Origin: Pseudonocardia hierapolitana
GTDB lineage: Bacteria > Actinomycetota > Actinomycetes > Mycobacteriales > Pseudonocardiaceae
Length of the DNA: 64,000 bases
Assembly: GCF_007994075.1 (NCBI RefSeq)
Contig: NZ_VIWU01000001.1
Location: 496,001 to 560,000 of the forward strand
Direction of reading: 5' to 3'
Position numbers and translations under genes: made by a program. Position 1 is the stretch's first letter. The number at the start of each line of letters is the position of its first letter. Below the pieces are notes generated by a model. That model was not told where the DNA came from. It ran no database searches and saw only the letters and a program-made list of their open reading frames with translations. Of the stretch, positions 9,574-18,169 are shown piece by piece.

Positions 9574-10257
9574 GTGCCCCCCAACCGGTCTAATGCCGGT
9601 GCGCAGATGCTCGCACTCGCGACCGGCGTCGTGCTGGTCGCCGGGGTCGCTGTCGCGGCCTTCCCCGACGAGGTCGTGCCCACCGAGCTGCGCATGGATG
9701 CGATCGCGGCGGCGACCGACGCCGACGTGGTCGCCAGGGCCGCGCAGGTGGACGACCGGCCGCCACCCACGGAGATCTCCACCGTGCACGCCTTCGCGTC
9801 GGTGCCCGGTGCCACCTCGGGTGGCCCGGCGGAGGCTCCCGAACCGAAGCCCGCGGAGCCGCCGCCCCCGCCACGGCGGGAACCCGTCGCCGTCTCCGGC
9901 GCGGTGGGCGAGGTCATCGCCCTGACGAACCAGCGCAGGCGCGACGCGGGCTGCGGGGATCTCGCCCCCGACGCCCGCCTCACCCGTGCCGCGCAGGCAC
10001 ACGCCTCGGACATGAACGAGAAGGGCTACTTCGACCACGTCAGCCGGGACGGGCGCCGCTTCGAGCATCGCGTCCGCGCCGCGGGCTACCCCCGGCCGGG
10101 GGCGGAGAACATCGCCAAGGGCCAGACCAGCGCGAGCCAGGTGGTGCGGGAGTGGATGGCGTCGCCGTCGCACCGCTCGGCGATGCTCACGTGCGCCTTC
10201 ACCACGATCGGCGTGGCGCGGTCGGGCAACTACTGGGTGCAGGAGTTCGGCAAGTAG
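9574..10257 (+). CDS. Secreted CAP-domain (SCP-like) protein
   Basis: A 227-residue protein with an N-terminal membrane or signal segment (MLALATGVVLVAGVAVAAF), a Pro-rich linker (PEPKPAEPPPPPRRE) and a C-terminal CAP domain of about 115 residues. CAP landmarks are IALTNQRRRDAGC, GYFDHVSRDG, GAENIAKG and EWMASPSHRSAML. Bacterial CAP proteins are extracytoplasmic; their biochemical role is mostly unknown. The GTG at 9574 was chosen because a TAGCTT -10 box lies 8 bases upstream and the region further upstream belongs to acyP; an internal ATG at 9607 is possible. It opens the accessory block. Confidence 0.85.
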   Translation: MPPNRSNAGAQMLALATGVVLVAGVAVAAFPDEVVPTELRMDAIAAATDADVVARAAQVDDRPPPTEISTVHAFASVPGATSGGPAEAPEPKPAEPPPPPRREPVAVSGAVGEVIALTNQRRRDAGCGDLAPDARLTRAAQAHASDMNEKGYFDHVSRDGRRFEHRVRAAGYPRPGAENIAKGQTSASQVVREWMASPSHRSAMLTCAFTTIGVARSGNYWVQEFGK

Positions 10258-10278
10258 CAGCGCCGCGAGCGGTGGGAA

Positions 10279-10319
10279 GGGGTCCGTGCCGGCGCCCCCG
10301 ACGTGCCGGCACGGACCCC
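10279..10319. terminator. Bidirectional hairpin terminator
   Basis: Perfect 15-base arms (GGGGTCCGTGCCGGC at 10279-10293 and its complement at 10305-10319) with an 11-base loop, placed between the convergent CAP-protein and HAAS-type genes. The stem is strong and symmetrical and has no T-tract, as is common in actinobacteria. Confidence 0.8.
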
Positions 10320-10323
10320 GGGC

Positions 10324-11511
10324 TCAGCGGGTTGGCGTGGTGACGGGCGGCGTGGTCGGCGGAGCCGGCGGCGCGGGTGGCGCCGATCCGACCGGCGGCC
10401 CCGGAACGGCCTGCGGGGTCGGCGGCACCGACGCCCCGCCCGGAGCGGGCGTCGTGGGCACCGCGACCACCAGCGGCGCGGGCGGGGTGTGCCGGCAGCG
10501 CCCGGTCCGGGGATCGAAGTCCCAGGTCCCCCGCGGGTATGCCGCACTGCTGCCCGGATCGGTCCCGTCGGAGCGGCCGCACTTCGCGCCCCCCGAGGTG
10601 TCGATCGGCATCCCGTCCTGGTCGAACAGGTACACGCCGCTGAGGGGGTTGCCGCCGGCGTCCACCGGGCGGATGTCGCGGATCTCCCGCTCCGAGTCCT
10701 GCCACAGGCCCGGCAGCGACGCGGGGGAGCTCGTGGCCGAGCCGCTGTCGTAGCCGCCCGGCAGACCCGCGGTGAGCAGCCACAGCACCACCACCGCGGC
10801 CAGCGCGTTCAGGGGCACCACACCCCACAGCCAGCGCCGGTCCCGCCGGGTCAGGTGGCCCACCCAGACCGACACGGGAACCGCGACGAGCGCGAGGAGC
10901 AGCGCGGCGGGCGCGCCGCCGCCGAAGACGGCCACGACGAGCGCGGCGGCCGCGATCGCCCGCGCGATCCACCAGGCAGGCTGGAGGCTCGCCACGAAGT
11001 CGGCGGCCCGGCGCGCCGCCGTGCCGGGCGCGGGGCGCGCCGTGACGAGCCGCCGCACCTCCGGCAGTGCGGCCACGCTCGGCACCCGCGGGCCGTCCCG
11101 GATCACGAGCGGCAGGCCGAGCACACCGACCAGCATCCCGACGAACATGACGAGCGGCTCGCCCGCCCCGGCCCCGAGCACGAACAGCAGCGCACCCGCC
11201 ACGGGCGCCGCGACCGCGAGCCGGGCGCGGGTGTGACGGGGGTGCGCGGATCCACCGGGCTCCGCGGGCGGGTACCCGGCCGCCGCGCGCAGCTCGGCGG
11301 CGTAGGCGCTCGGCGGGCCGAGCCGCGCGGTCAGCGCGGCGACGTCGACGTCGCCGCCGAGCTCGGTGGTGAGGTCGGCGAGGTGGGCACGGACGTCGTC
11401 GAGGATCTCCCCGACCTCCGGCGCCGGGAGATCGGCCAGTGCGGCCCGGACACCGCCCAGGTACTCCTCGGCCGCCGGGCTCGCCAGGCGCACCGTTCCG
11501 TCGTCGGTCAT
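10324..11511 (-). CDS. HAAS-type membrane protein paired with PadR
   Basis: A 395-residue protein. The N-terminal 80 residues (EEYLGGVRAALADLPAPEVGEILDDVRAHLADL) match the helical HAAS signalling domain commonly paired with PadR regulators. About six membrane helices follow (residues 95-250), then an extracytoplasmic region with one Cys pair and a Pro/Thr-rich tail of about 60 residues. The ATG at 11511 overlaps the PadR stop (ATGA), so the two are translated together. The substrate or signal is unknown. Confidence 0.75.
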   Translation of the reverse strand: MTDDGTVRLASPAAEEYLGGVRAALADLPAPEVGEILDDVRAHLADLTTELGGDVDVAALTARLGPPSAYAAELRAAAGYPPAEPGGSAHPRHTRARLAVAAPVAGALLFVLGAGAGEPLVMFVGMLVGVLGLPLVIRDGPRVPSVAALPEVRRLVTARPAPGTAARRAADFVASLQPAWWIARAIAAAALVVAVFGGGAPAALLLALVAVPVSVWVGHLTRRDRRWLWGVVPLNALAAVVVLWLLTAGLPGGYDSGSATSSPASLPGLWQDSEREIRDIRPVDAGGNPLSGVYLFDQDGMPIDTSGGAKCGRSDGTDPGSSAAYPRGTWDFDPRTGRCRHTPPAPLVVAVPTTPAPGGASVPPTPQAVPGPPVGSAPPAPPAPPTTPPVTTPTR

Positions 11512-11828
11512 GCCGCAGCCACCAGCCCCTCCATCGTCTCGGCGAACGCCCGCCACGTCTTCGCCATCTCGCGCAGGCGGTCGCGCCCCGGCGCGTTCAG
11601 GCTGTAGTACTTGCGATGCGGGCCCTCCTCGCTGGGCACCACGTACGAGGTGAGCAGCCCGGCGTTGTAGAGCCGCCGGAGCGTGCCGTACACGGAGGCG
11701 TCGCCCACCTCGTGCAGACCGGCGGCGCGCAGGCCGCGGACCACCTCGTAGCCGTAACCGTCGCCGCGGTCGAGCACCGCCAGCACGGCGAGGTCGAGCA
11801 CACCCTTGAGCAACTGGCTCGCGTCCAT
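11508..11828 (-). CDS. PadR-family transcriptional regulator
   Basis: A 106-residue winged-helix repressor. LKGVLDLAVLAVLDRGDGYG and ASVYGTLRRLYNAGLLTSYV form the recognition helix and wing, and YSLNAPGRDRLREM begins the dimerisation helix. The ATG at 11828 has a purine-rich AAGGGGGC site upstream. The protein most likely represses its own operon with the HAAS-type membrane protein; a 7-base inverted repeat lies just upstream. A drug exporter is encoded directly upstream on the same strand and could be a second target. Confidence 0.9.
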   Translation of the reverse strand: MDASQLLKGVLDLAVLAVLDRGDGYGYEVVRGLRAAGLHEVGDASVYGTLRRLYNAGLLTSYVVPSEEGPHRKYYSLNAPGRDRLREMAKTWRAFAETMEGLVAAA

Positions 11829-11844
11829 GCCTGCCCCCTTCTGT

Positions 11845-11868
11845 GCGATGCACGGTACTACGCATCGC
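11845..11868. promoter_or_regulatory. Candidate PadR operator
   Basis: GCGATGC and GCATCGC form perfect 7-base arms separated by 10 bases, 17-40 bases upstream of the padR ATG and between it and the MFS stop codon. The position fits autoregulation. No consensus was matched beyond symmetry. Confidence 0.5.
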
Positions 11869-11886
11869 GCAGTAGCGTGAAGCGGG

Positions 11887-13290
11887 TCAGGCCTTGAGTC
11901 GGCCGACGACGATGACCAGCGCGGCGAGCGTCGCAACCGCCAGCAGCACCGACGCCCAGGCGAGCGCCGGCCCGTACGCGGCCACGTCGGGCGGGTCCGG
12001 CGGGAGCAATGCGAGGAAGACGCCACCGACCCCGGTCACGCCCAGCACGTTGCCCACCTGGGTGGTGGTGAGCAACAGCCCTGACGACGCACCGGCAGCG
12101 GAGTCCGGGGCGACCGCCAGGACCAGCGCAATCACCGGGTTCACCGCCAGCCCCTGGCCGATCCCTGCCATCAGCAGGGCAACGGCGAGGAACGCCGTCT
12201 GCCGCTCGACCGGCGCGGCGACGGCGACGAGCACGACGACGCCCAGCGCGCAGGCGACCACCGCGGCACCCGCGGCCGGGACGGCAGCACCCCATCGGGA
12301 CAGCCGTGGGGCAGCGGCGGATGCCAGCGCGAACCCGATGCCCAGCGGCGCGAACGCGAGCCCCGCCTCCAGCGGCGACCGGCCGAGCCCGTCCTGCACG
12401 TAGTGGGTCAGGACGAAGACCAACGGCGCCCCGGCCCCGGCCGCGTACAGCAGGAGCACGACGACGATCCCCGCCGAGAACCGGCGCTCGGCGAACAGGT
12501 GCCGCGGGAGAACGGGCGCGCGGTGCCGTCGCTCGTGCAGGAGGAACGCGGCGAGCAGGACCGGCGCTGCGGCGAGGGACGCGACGGCCCACGACGGCCA
12601 GCCGTTCTCCCGGCCCTGGCTCACCGGCACGAGGACCGCCAGTAGCGCGGCCGCGCCGAGGAGGGCACCGAGCAGGTCCAGGTGGCGGACGCCCTCCGCA
12701 CGCGACTCCTGCACGGTCAGGGCCGCGCAGGCCACGACGAGCGCCCCGAGCGGCAGGTTCACCAGGAACGCCGATCGCCACCCCATGCCCGCGACGTCCG
12801 CGGCGACGAGGAGGCCGCCGACCGCCGGGCCACAGACGACGCCGAGACCGATCGTGGCGCCGTACCAGCCGACCGCGCGGTCGCGCTCCCCTCCGCCGTA
12901 GCCGGTCCGGATGATCGACAGCACCTGCGGCAGCACCGCGGCCGCGGCGAGCCCCTGCATGAGCCGGGCGGCGACGAGGACCCCGGCCGCGGGCGCGGTC
13001 CCGGCGAGCGCCGAGGCCGCGGCGTACGCACTCATGCCGGAGAGGAACAGGCGGCGCCGCCCGTAGCGGTCGCCCAGCCGCCCGCCGAGGACGAGTCCGG
13101 TCCCGTAGACCGCGCCGTAGCCTGCGACGATCCACTGCGCCTGGGCCGCGGTCGCCCCGAGATCGGACCGGATCGCCGGCAGCGCGACCGTGACGGCGAA
13201 CGGGTCGAGCACGCCCATGAACGAGCCCAGCAGCAGCGCGGGTAACGCGAGCCGGCGACGGCGGGGACCCGCGCTCCCGTCGATCGCCAT
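11887..13290 (-). CDS. MFS drug exporter, DHA2 (14-helix) family
   Basis: A 467-residue major facilitator with about 14 hydrophobic helices. LPALLLGSFMGVLDPFAVTVALPAI opens the protein, GGRLGDRYGRRRLFLSG is the motif A loop, and GPAVGGLL is the DHA2 antiporter motif C. These proteins export cationic or amphipathic drugs using the proton gradient. It is transcribed divergently from corA with 53 bases between. It precedes padR/HAAS on the same strand at 58 bases, so shared control is possible. Confidence 0.9.
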   Translation of the reverse strand: MAIDGSAGPRRRRLALPALLLGSFMGVLDPFAVTVALPAIRSDLGATAAQAQWIVAGYGAVYGTGLVLGGRLGDRYGRRRLFLSGMSAYAAASALAGTAPAAGVLVAARLMQGLAAAAVLPQVLSIIRTGYGGGERDRAVGWYGATIGLGVVCGPAVGGLLVAADVAGMGWRSAFLVNLPLGALVVACAALTVQESRAEGVRHLDLLGALLGAAALLAVLVPVSQGRENGWPSWAVASLAAAPVLLAAFLLHERRHRAPVLPRHLFAERRFSAGIVVVLLLYAAGAGAPLVFVLTHYVQDGLGRSPLEAGLAFAPLGIGFALASAAAPRLSRWGAAVPAAGAAVVACALGVVVLVAVAAPVERQTAFLAVALLMAGIGQGLAVNPVIALVLAVAPDSAAGASSGLLLTTTQVGNVLGVTGVGGVFLALLPPDPPDVAAYGPALAWASVLLAVATLAALVIVVGRLKA

Positions 13291-13331
13291 GCCCCTGCTT
13301 TCCCGCTCCGACCAATGCCGTCACCTGCGGC

Positions 13332-13337
13332 TACGCT
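13332..13337 (+). promoter_or_regulatory. -10 box of leaderless corA
   Basis: TACGCT lies six bases before the corA ATG and there is no ribosome-binding site, so transcription probably starts at the ATG. Confidence 0.5.
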
Positions 13338-13343
13338 CGCCGC

Positions 13344-14378
13344 ATGTCCGTGGTCGACAACGCCATCTACATCGACGGCAAGCGCGCCGCGGCACCGAGC
13401 TCCCTGGACCGGACGTTCGCGGAGCTGCGGCAATGTCCCGACCAGGGACGCAGCTTCTGCTGGATCGGCCTGCTGCGCCCGACACCGGAGGAGATCCAGG
13501 CGGTCGCGGAGGAGTTCTCGCTGCACGGCCTCGCCGTCGAGGACACGATCAGCGCGCACCAGCGACCCAAGGTCGAGCGCTACGGCGATGTGCTGTTCGT
13601 GGTGCTGCGCCCGGCGCGCTACGTCGACCACGTCGAGGTCGTGGAGATCGGCGAGGTGCACCTGTTCCTCGGGCCCGACTTCGTCATCACGGTCCGGCAC
13701 GCGGAGAAGCCCGACCTCGCGCAGGTGCGCCAGCGGCTGGAGCGCGAGCCCGACCTCCTGGACAACGGCCCGTACTCGGTGCTCTACGCCGTGCTCGACA
13801 AGATCGTCGACGACTACGCGCCCGTGCTCGACGGCCTGCAGGACGACATCGACGAGATCGAGGTGCAGGTCTTCGGCGGCGATCCGGGCGTGTCCAAGCG
13901 GATCTACCAGCTCTCCCGCGAGGTCATCGAGTTCCAGCGGGCCGTGGAGCCGCTGTCGGACATGTTCGACGAGCTGCGGGACCGGCTGAAGGAGAAGGCG
14001 GGCGAGGCCGACCTCGAGCTGCGGCGTGCGCTGCGCGACGTCGCCGACCACGCCACCCGCGTGCTGGAGCGCATCGAGGCGTTCCGGCAGCTGCTCGCCA
14101 ACATCCTCCAGGTCAACGCCGCGCTCGTCGGGCAGCGGCAGAACGAGGAGATGGCCCGCATGACCCAGGCGGGCTACGAGCAGAACGAGCAGGTCAAGCG
14201 CATCTCCTCGTGGGCGGCGATCCTCTTCGCCCCCACGCTCATCGCCTCGGTCTACGGCATGAACTTCACGCACATGCCCGAGCTCGACTGGCCGCTGGGC
14301 TACCCGTTCGCGGTGGTACTGATGTTCCTGCTCGGCCTGGCCCTCTACCTCGTCTTCAAACGCCGCGGCTGGCTGTAG
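13344..14378 (+). CDS. corA: Magnesium/cobalt transporter CorA
   Basis: A 344-residue CorA channel for Mg2+ (and Co2+/Ni2+). The large cytoplasmic alpha/beta and helical domain covers residues 1-280. The two C-terminal membrane helices hold the selectivity signature YGMNF, then the acidic periplasmic loop (HMPELDW), and the protein ends in the basic KRRGWL. The start appears leaderless. The gene is convergent with the methyltransferase pseudogene, 6 bases apart. Confidence 0.95.
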   Translation: MSVVDNAIYIDGKRAAAPSSLDRTFAELRQCPDQGRSFCWIGLLRPTPEEIQAVAEEFSLHGLAVEDTISAHQRPKVERYGDVLFVVLRPARYVDHVEVVEIGEVHLFLGPDFVITVRHAEKPDLAQVRQRLEREPDLLDNGPYSVLYAVLDKIVDDYAPVLDGLQDDIDEIEVQVFGGDPGVSKRIYQLSREVIEFQRAVEPLSDMFDELRDRLKEKAGEADLELRRALRDVADHATRVLERIEAFRQLLANILQVNAALVGQRQNEEMARMTQAGYEQNEQVKRISSWAAILFAPTLIASVYGMNFTHMPELDWPLGYPFAVVLMFLLGLALYLVFKRRGWL

Positions 14379-14384
14379 CGCCGG

Positions 14385-15569
14385 TCATCGGCTCCGGGCC
14401 GGCGCCGCCTCGATCACGATGTTCGACGTGGCACGGGTGGCAGCGGTGAGCTCCAGGCCGGCTGCGGCGAGGAGCGTCCGCCACTCGTCCTCGGTGCGCT
14501 CCTGCCCTCCGGCCGAGACGAGCATCATCAGATCGAGGAACTTCACCGATGGATCCTCGTTCGGCGGACCCACGACGGCCTCGACGAGGAGCACCCGGGC
14601 GTCCGGGGTCATCGCCGCCCGCACGCTGCGCAGGATGCCCAGCGCATCCTCGTCCGCCCAGTCGTGCAGGACGCGGGCGAGGACGTAGGCGTCGGCTCCC
14701 GACGGCACCGCCGCGAAGAAGTCGCCCGGTTCCACGCGCACCCGGTCGGCGACGCCTGCGGCACGGAGCACCGAGTCGGCGCCGGCGACGACGTGCGGCT
14801 GGTCGAACAGGATCCCGCGCGCCGACGGATGGGCGGCGAGCACCGCCACGAGCACCGCGCCGGTGCCCCCACCGATGTCGGCCACCACGCCGTAGCGGCC
14901 GAAGTCGTGCGCGGCGAGGACGGCAGCGCTGTCCACGCGGGAGAACGTGCGCATCGCCGCGTCGAAGACCTCGCCGTGCTCGGGGTGCCTGCGCCGGTAC
15001 TCCCAGACGTCGCAGCCCAGGAGGGTCCTGAGCAACTCCGGCCGTAGCGAGCGGCGTCCAGGTGGTGCCATCGCAAGGCGGACGATCGCGCCGATACCGC
15101 TGTTGTATCGGTGCGATCGTCCAACGCGGCGAGGGCGCCGCCTGGGCGACGCGCAGTAGGTCGGAGTTGCTCAGGGCGCTCCTAGGGCGTGCGCGGCGGC
15201 ATTCCCGCCCGTGCGTACGCTGTACGCGAGCTCCCCCCACGCCCGCCACTCGTAGTCGGCGCCGAACATGCGCGTGGCGGGGTCGACCGAGACGGGGTGG
15301 TCGCGGCACAGGTACTGGCCCGTCGGGTTCAGCGCGAACCGCCGCCCGGCGCCCTCGGAGAAGATGCCGATCGACGCCAACGCCCGCAGGAGCCGGTACA
15401 GCGCCGGTGCGTGCGTGCCCGTCGCCACGGCCAGCTCGTCGGAGGTGCGCGGGCCCTCCCGCAGCAGGTCGGCGATCCCGAGGTCGGCCGCGACGGTCAC
15501 CGCCCGCGAACGCTGCTAGCCGCGCACGACGGCGAGCAACTCCTGCAACTCGTGCGGCGACGCGTCCAT
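14385..15569 (-). pseudogene. O-methyltransferase, disrupted by an amber codon and a foldback insertion
   Basis: This was a SAM-dependent O-methyltransferase of the plant-type/hydroxyneurosporene family. The ATG at 15569 follows GGGAGG and gives MDASPHELQELLAVVRG, then a TAG (15518-15516, codon 18), then QRSRAVTVAADLGIADLLREG and the dimerisation domain up to AAHAL near 15185. About 165 bases follow with stops, made of a large inverted repeat, after which the same frame resumes at CDVWEYRRRHPEHGEV. The SAM motif ADIGGGTGAVL and LARVLHDWADEDA are intact. The flanking halves remain in one frame. The C-terminal 228 residues could still be expressed from an internal start, but without the N-terminal domain. 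Confidence 0.85.
15021..15182. mobile_element. Foldback/MITE-like element inserted in a methyltransferase gene
   Basis: The left half (15021-15098) and right half (15105-15182) are imperfect inverted repeats over their whole length. The best parts are the tips (CCTGAGCAACTCCG in both arms) and the centre, where 17-base arms (GACGATCGCGCCGATAC) match with one mismatch around a 7-base loop. CTAGG/CTGGG flanks suggest a short target duplication. There is no coding capacity, so any movement would need a transposase supplied from elsewhere. Confidence 0.72.
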
Positions 15570-15713
15570 GGTCCCTCCCGATCCGGTCACGGGAAGGCGC
15601 TCGCTGCGGGAGGCGCGAGCGTCACCCCGTGCCGCCGCCCTCTTGCCCCATTTATGAAACCTGCCTAGCGTAATGCCCCGATCGGGTCGGAACCTCGAGA
15701 CAGGGGCAGCGCA

Positions 15714-16880
15714 TTGGCCTCCGATTCCTCCGCGGAGCGGCACACCAACACCGTCAGCGTGCTGACGGCTCTGCGCGTGGACGAGGGCAGCAGGCTCGCC
15801 GAGCTCGCGCAGCGCACCGGCCTGTCCCGCCCCACCGTCGACTCGATCCTCACCGAGCTCGGCAGGCTCGGGTGGGTCGAGCAGCGCGATCCCCAGGACC
15901 CGCCGGACGGGGGCCGCCAGGCAGGCAGGCCCGCCCGCACCTACCGGCTCAACCCGGACGCAGGCTTCGTCGTGGGCGTGGACGTCGGGGTCAACCTGCT
16001 CACCGCGATGGTCGCCGACATCACCGGCACCACCCGGCACACCGTCACCCGCCCCATCAGCCGGTCGACGCCCGGCGCCGAGCGCCGCACGGCCGTGCAG
16101 TCGCTCGTGGCCGACGCCGTGGCCGAGCTCGGCGTCGAGCCGCGCGAGACGCTCGCACTGAGCCTCGGGGTGCCCGGCATCGTGGACCCGTCCGGCCGGA
16201 TCACGCTCAGCACCGTCATCCCGGACTGGACCGGCTTCCACGTCGAGAAGCACTTCGGGCGCTGGGCGGGGGTGCCGGTCACCGTCGCCAACGACGCCAA
16301 CATGGCCACGCTCGCCGAGCACTGGATCGGGGCCGCACGGCTGGTCGACGACGTCGTCTACGTCCTCGCGGGCCGCCGCACCAGCGCCGGCATCATCGTC
16401 GACGGCAGACTGCACACCGGTCGGCACGGCGCGGCGGGCGAGATCGGCAGCATCCCCGACCTCTACTTCAGCACCGAGGAGCTGCTCGCCACGCCGGGCA
16501 GCGACCCGGACTCCCCCGACGCGATCGGCTCGGTCTTCCGCGCCGCACAGGCCGGTGACGAGCACGCGGCCGCGCTCGTGGAGGAGTTCTACCGGCGGCT
16601 CGCGCGGGTCGTCGAGTTCCTGGTCAAGTCGTTCGACCCGGACATGGTCGTGCTCGGCGGCGGCGTCTCGCGCTCCGGGCGCCCCCTGGTCGAGGGCGTC
16701 GAGCGCCATCTCGACCGGCCCGTGTTCAACACGATGCCGATCGTGCTGTCGCAGCTCGGGCCCGAGGCCGTCGCCCTGGGCGCCGTGCGATCCGCGCTCC
16801 AGCTCGCCGTCCGGCACAGCCCGCTGCTCGCGGCGCTGGTCACGCCGCCGCTCGGTGTTCCCACCCGCCCCATCCCGTGA
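15714..16880 (+). CDS. ROK-family transcriptional regulator
   Basis: A 388-residue protein with an N-terminal winged HTH (residues 10-60; LAELAQRTGLSRPTVDSILTEL) and a ROK sugar-sensing domain. The ROK zinc motif (H-x-CxCGxxGCxE) is absent: the segment reads GRHGAAGEIGSIPDLYF, so kinase activity is unlikely and a sugar-binding repressor or activator is the better call. The start is TTG with a GGGGC site. It is followed at 11 bases by the solute-binding protein gene and probably controls the 16892-23280 sugar cluster. Confidence 0.88.
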   Translation: MASDSSAERHTNTVSVLTALRVDEGSRLAELAQRTGLSRPTVDSILTELGRLGWVEQRDPQDPPDGGRQAGRPARTYRLNPDAGFVVGVDVGVNLLTAMVADITGTTRHTVTRPISRSTPGAERRTAVQSLVADAVAELGVEPRETLALSLGVPGIVDPSGRITLSTVIPDWTGFHVEKHFGRWAGVPVTVANDANMATLAEHWIGAARLVDDVVYVLAGRRTSAGIIVDGRLHTGRHGAAGEIGSIPDLYFSTEELLATPGSDPDSPDAIGSVFRAAQAGDEHAAALVEEFYRRLARVVEFLVKSFDPDMVVLGGGVSRSGRPLVEGVERHLDRPVFNTMPIVLSQLGPEAVALGAVRSALQLAVRHSPLLAALVTPPLGVPTRPIP

Positions 16881-16891
16881 GGAGTCCTGCA

Positions 16892-18169
16892 ATGACGCCG
16901 GTTCCCCGTCGCACCCTGCTCAGATCCCTGGCCGCGATCCCGCTCGTCGCCGGCTGCGCCGGCTCGTCAGGGCCCGCGTTCCTGCCGAACGGTGGGCGGG
17001 CGCGCATCGGCTACGGCATGTGGGACAAGGACCAGGTCCCCGCCATGCAGGAGGTCATCGACGAGTTCCGCCGGGAGCACCCGGACGTGGACGTCGAGAT
17101 CCAGCTCACCCCGTTCGCGACGTACTGGCCGCGGCTGCAGACGGCGATCGTCGGCGGTGGGGCGCCCGACGTGTTCTGGATGAACGCCCCCAACATCGCG
17201 ATGTACGCCCGGTACGGCACCCTGCTGCCGCTGTCGGACCGGCTGCGCCGCGACGGCGTGACGCTCGCCGAGCACCCGCGGAACCTGGTGGAGCTCTACC
17301 GGTACTCCGGCGAGCAGTTCGGCGTGCCGAAGGACTTCGACACGATCAGCCTCTTCTACAACCGGGAGCTGTTCGACCGCGCCCGGATCCCGTACCCGGA
17401 CGAGACGTGGACGTGGCAGCACGTGCTCGACGCGGCGGCCGAGGTGCGGGACCCGGCCTCGGCGGTCTTCGGGTTCTCCGCGGCGCTGGACCGGCAGCGC
17501 GACCTGTACCCGGCCATCTTCCAGAACGGCGGGTGGGTGCTGCGCGACGGCCGCTCCGGCTTCGCCGACGAGGCCACGATCGGCGGCCTGCGTCATCTGA
17601 CCGGCGCCATCGACCGCGACCTCGCGCCCAACGCCATGGCCAACGCCGACACCCGGTCGCGGGAGCTGTTCCAGGGCGGGAAGCTCGCGATGTACAACGG
17701 CCTGCCCAACGACTCGAACGACCCGTACGAGGACCCGGCCGTCCGCGCCCGCACCGGCCTCGCCGTCCTCCCCCGCGGCGTGCAGCAGGGCACCGTCATC
17801 CACGGGCTCGCCAACGTCGTCAACGCGCGCACGCCGTACCCGGACGCCGCCTACGAGCTCGTGAAGTTCATGGCCGGGCGGCTCGCAGGCGAGATCCAGG
17901 GCCGGTCCGGCACGATCCTGCCCAGCTTCGCGGGCACCCAGCAGGCCTTCCTCGACGCCAAGCCGGAGTTCCGCATGCAGTCGTTCATCGACCAGGTCCC
18001 CTACGCCACGGCCTATCCGGCCTCGGTCAACACCATGACCTGGGAGCGGATGCAGCTGCAGATCCTCGGCCCGTCGTGGGTCGGCCCCGGCGGCCGTCCG
18101 ATCGAGGTGTCGGCGCGGCTCCTGGCGGGCGACATGGACGTCGTCCTCGCGAAGGAGTCGGCGGTATGA
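16892..18169 (+). CDS. Sugar ABC transporter substrate-binding lipoprotein
   Basis: A 425-residue family-1 extracellular solute-binding protein. The signal peptide MTPVPRRTLLRSLAAIPLVAGC has a twin Arg and a lipobox (LVAGC), so it is a membrane-anchored lipoprotein, possibly Tat-exported. The core shows the sugar-binding-protein pattern FRREHPDVDVEIQ, GGGAPDVFWMN and LFYNRELFDRA. The ATG at 16892 has GGAG 7 bases upstream. It overlaps the first permease by ATGA. The ligand is unknown. Confidence 0.92.
   Translation: MTPVPRRTLLRSLAAIPLVAGCAGSSGPAFLPNGGRARIGYGMWDKDQVPAMQEVIDEFRREHPDVDVEIQLTPFATYWPRLQTAIVGGGAPDVFWMNAPNIAMYARYGTLLPLSDRLRRDGVTLAEHPRNLVELYRYSGEQFGVPKDFDTISLFYNRELFDRARIPYPDETWTWQHVLDAAAEVRDPASAVFGFSAALDRQRDLYPAIFQNGGWVLRDGRSGFADEATIGGLRHLTGAIDRDLAPNAMANADTRSRELFQGGKLAMYNGLPNDSNDPYEDPAVRARTGLAVLPRGVQQGTVIHGLANVVNARTPYPDAAYELVKFMAGRLAGEIQGRSGTILPSFAGTQQAFLDAKPEFRMQSFIDQVPYATAYPASVNTMTWERMQLQILGPSWVGPGGRPIEVSARLLAGDMDVVLAKESAV

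Noticed and set aside
14385..15569. Secondary-metabolite cluster suggested by an O-methyltransferase
   Set aside because: The gene is a lone pseudogene and its neighbours (corA, ROK sugar cluster) have no biosynthetic enzymes.
15516..16892. A 458-codon minus-strand frame opposite the ROK gene, ending MDASPHELQELLAVVRG
   Set aside because: Only its last 17 codons are coding: they are the true N-terminus of the methyltransferase pseudogene from the ATG at 15569. The rest is antisense to the ROK gene.
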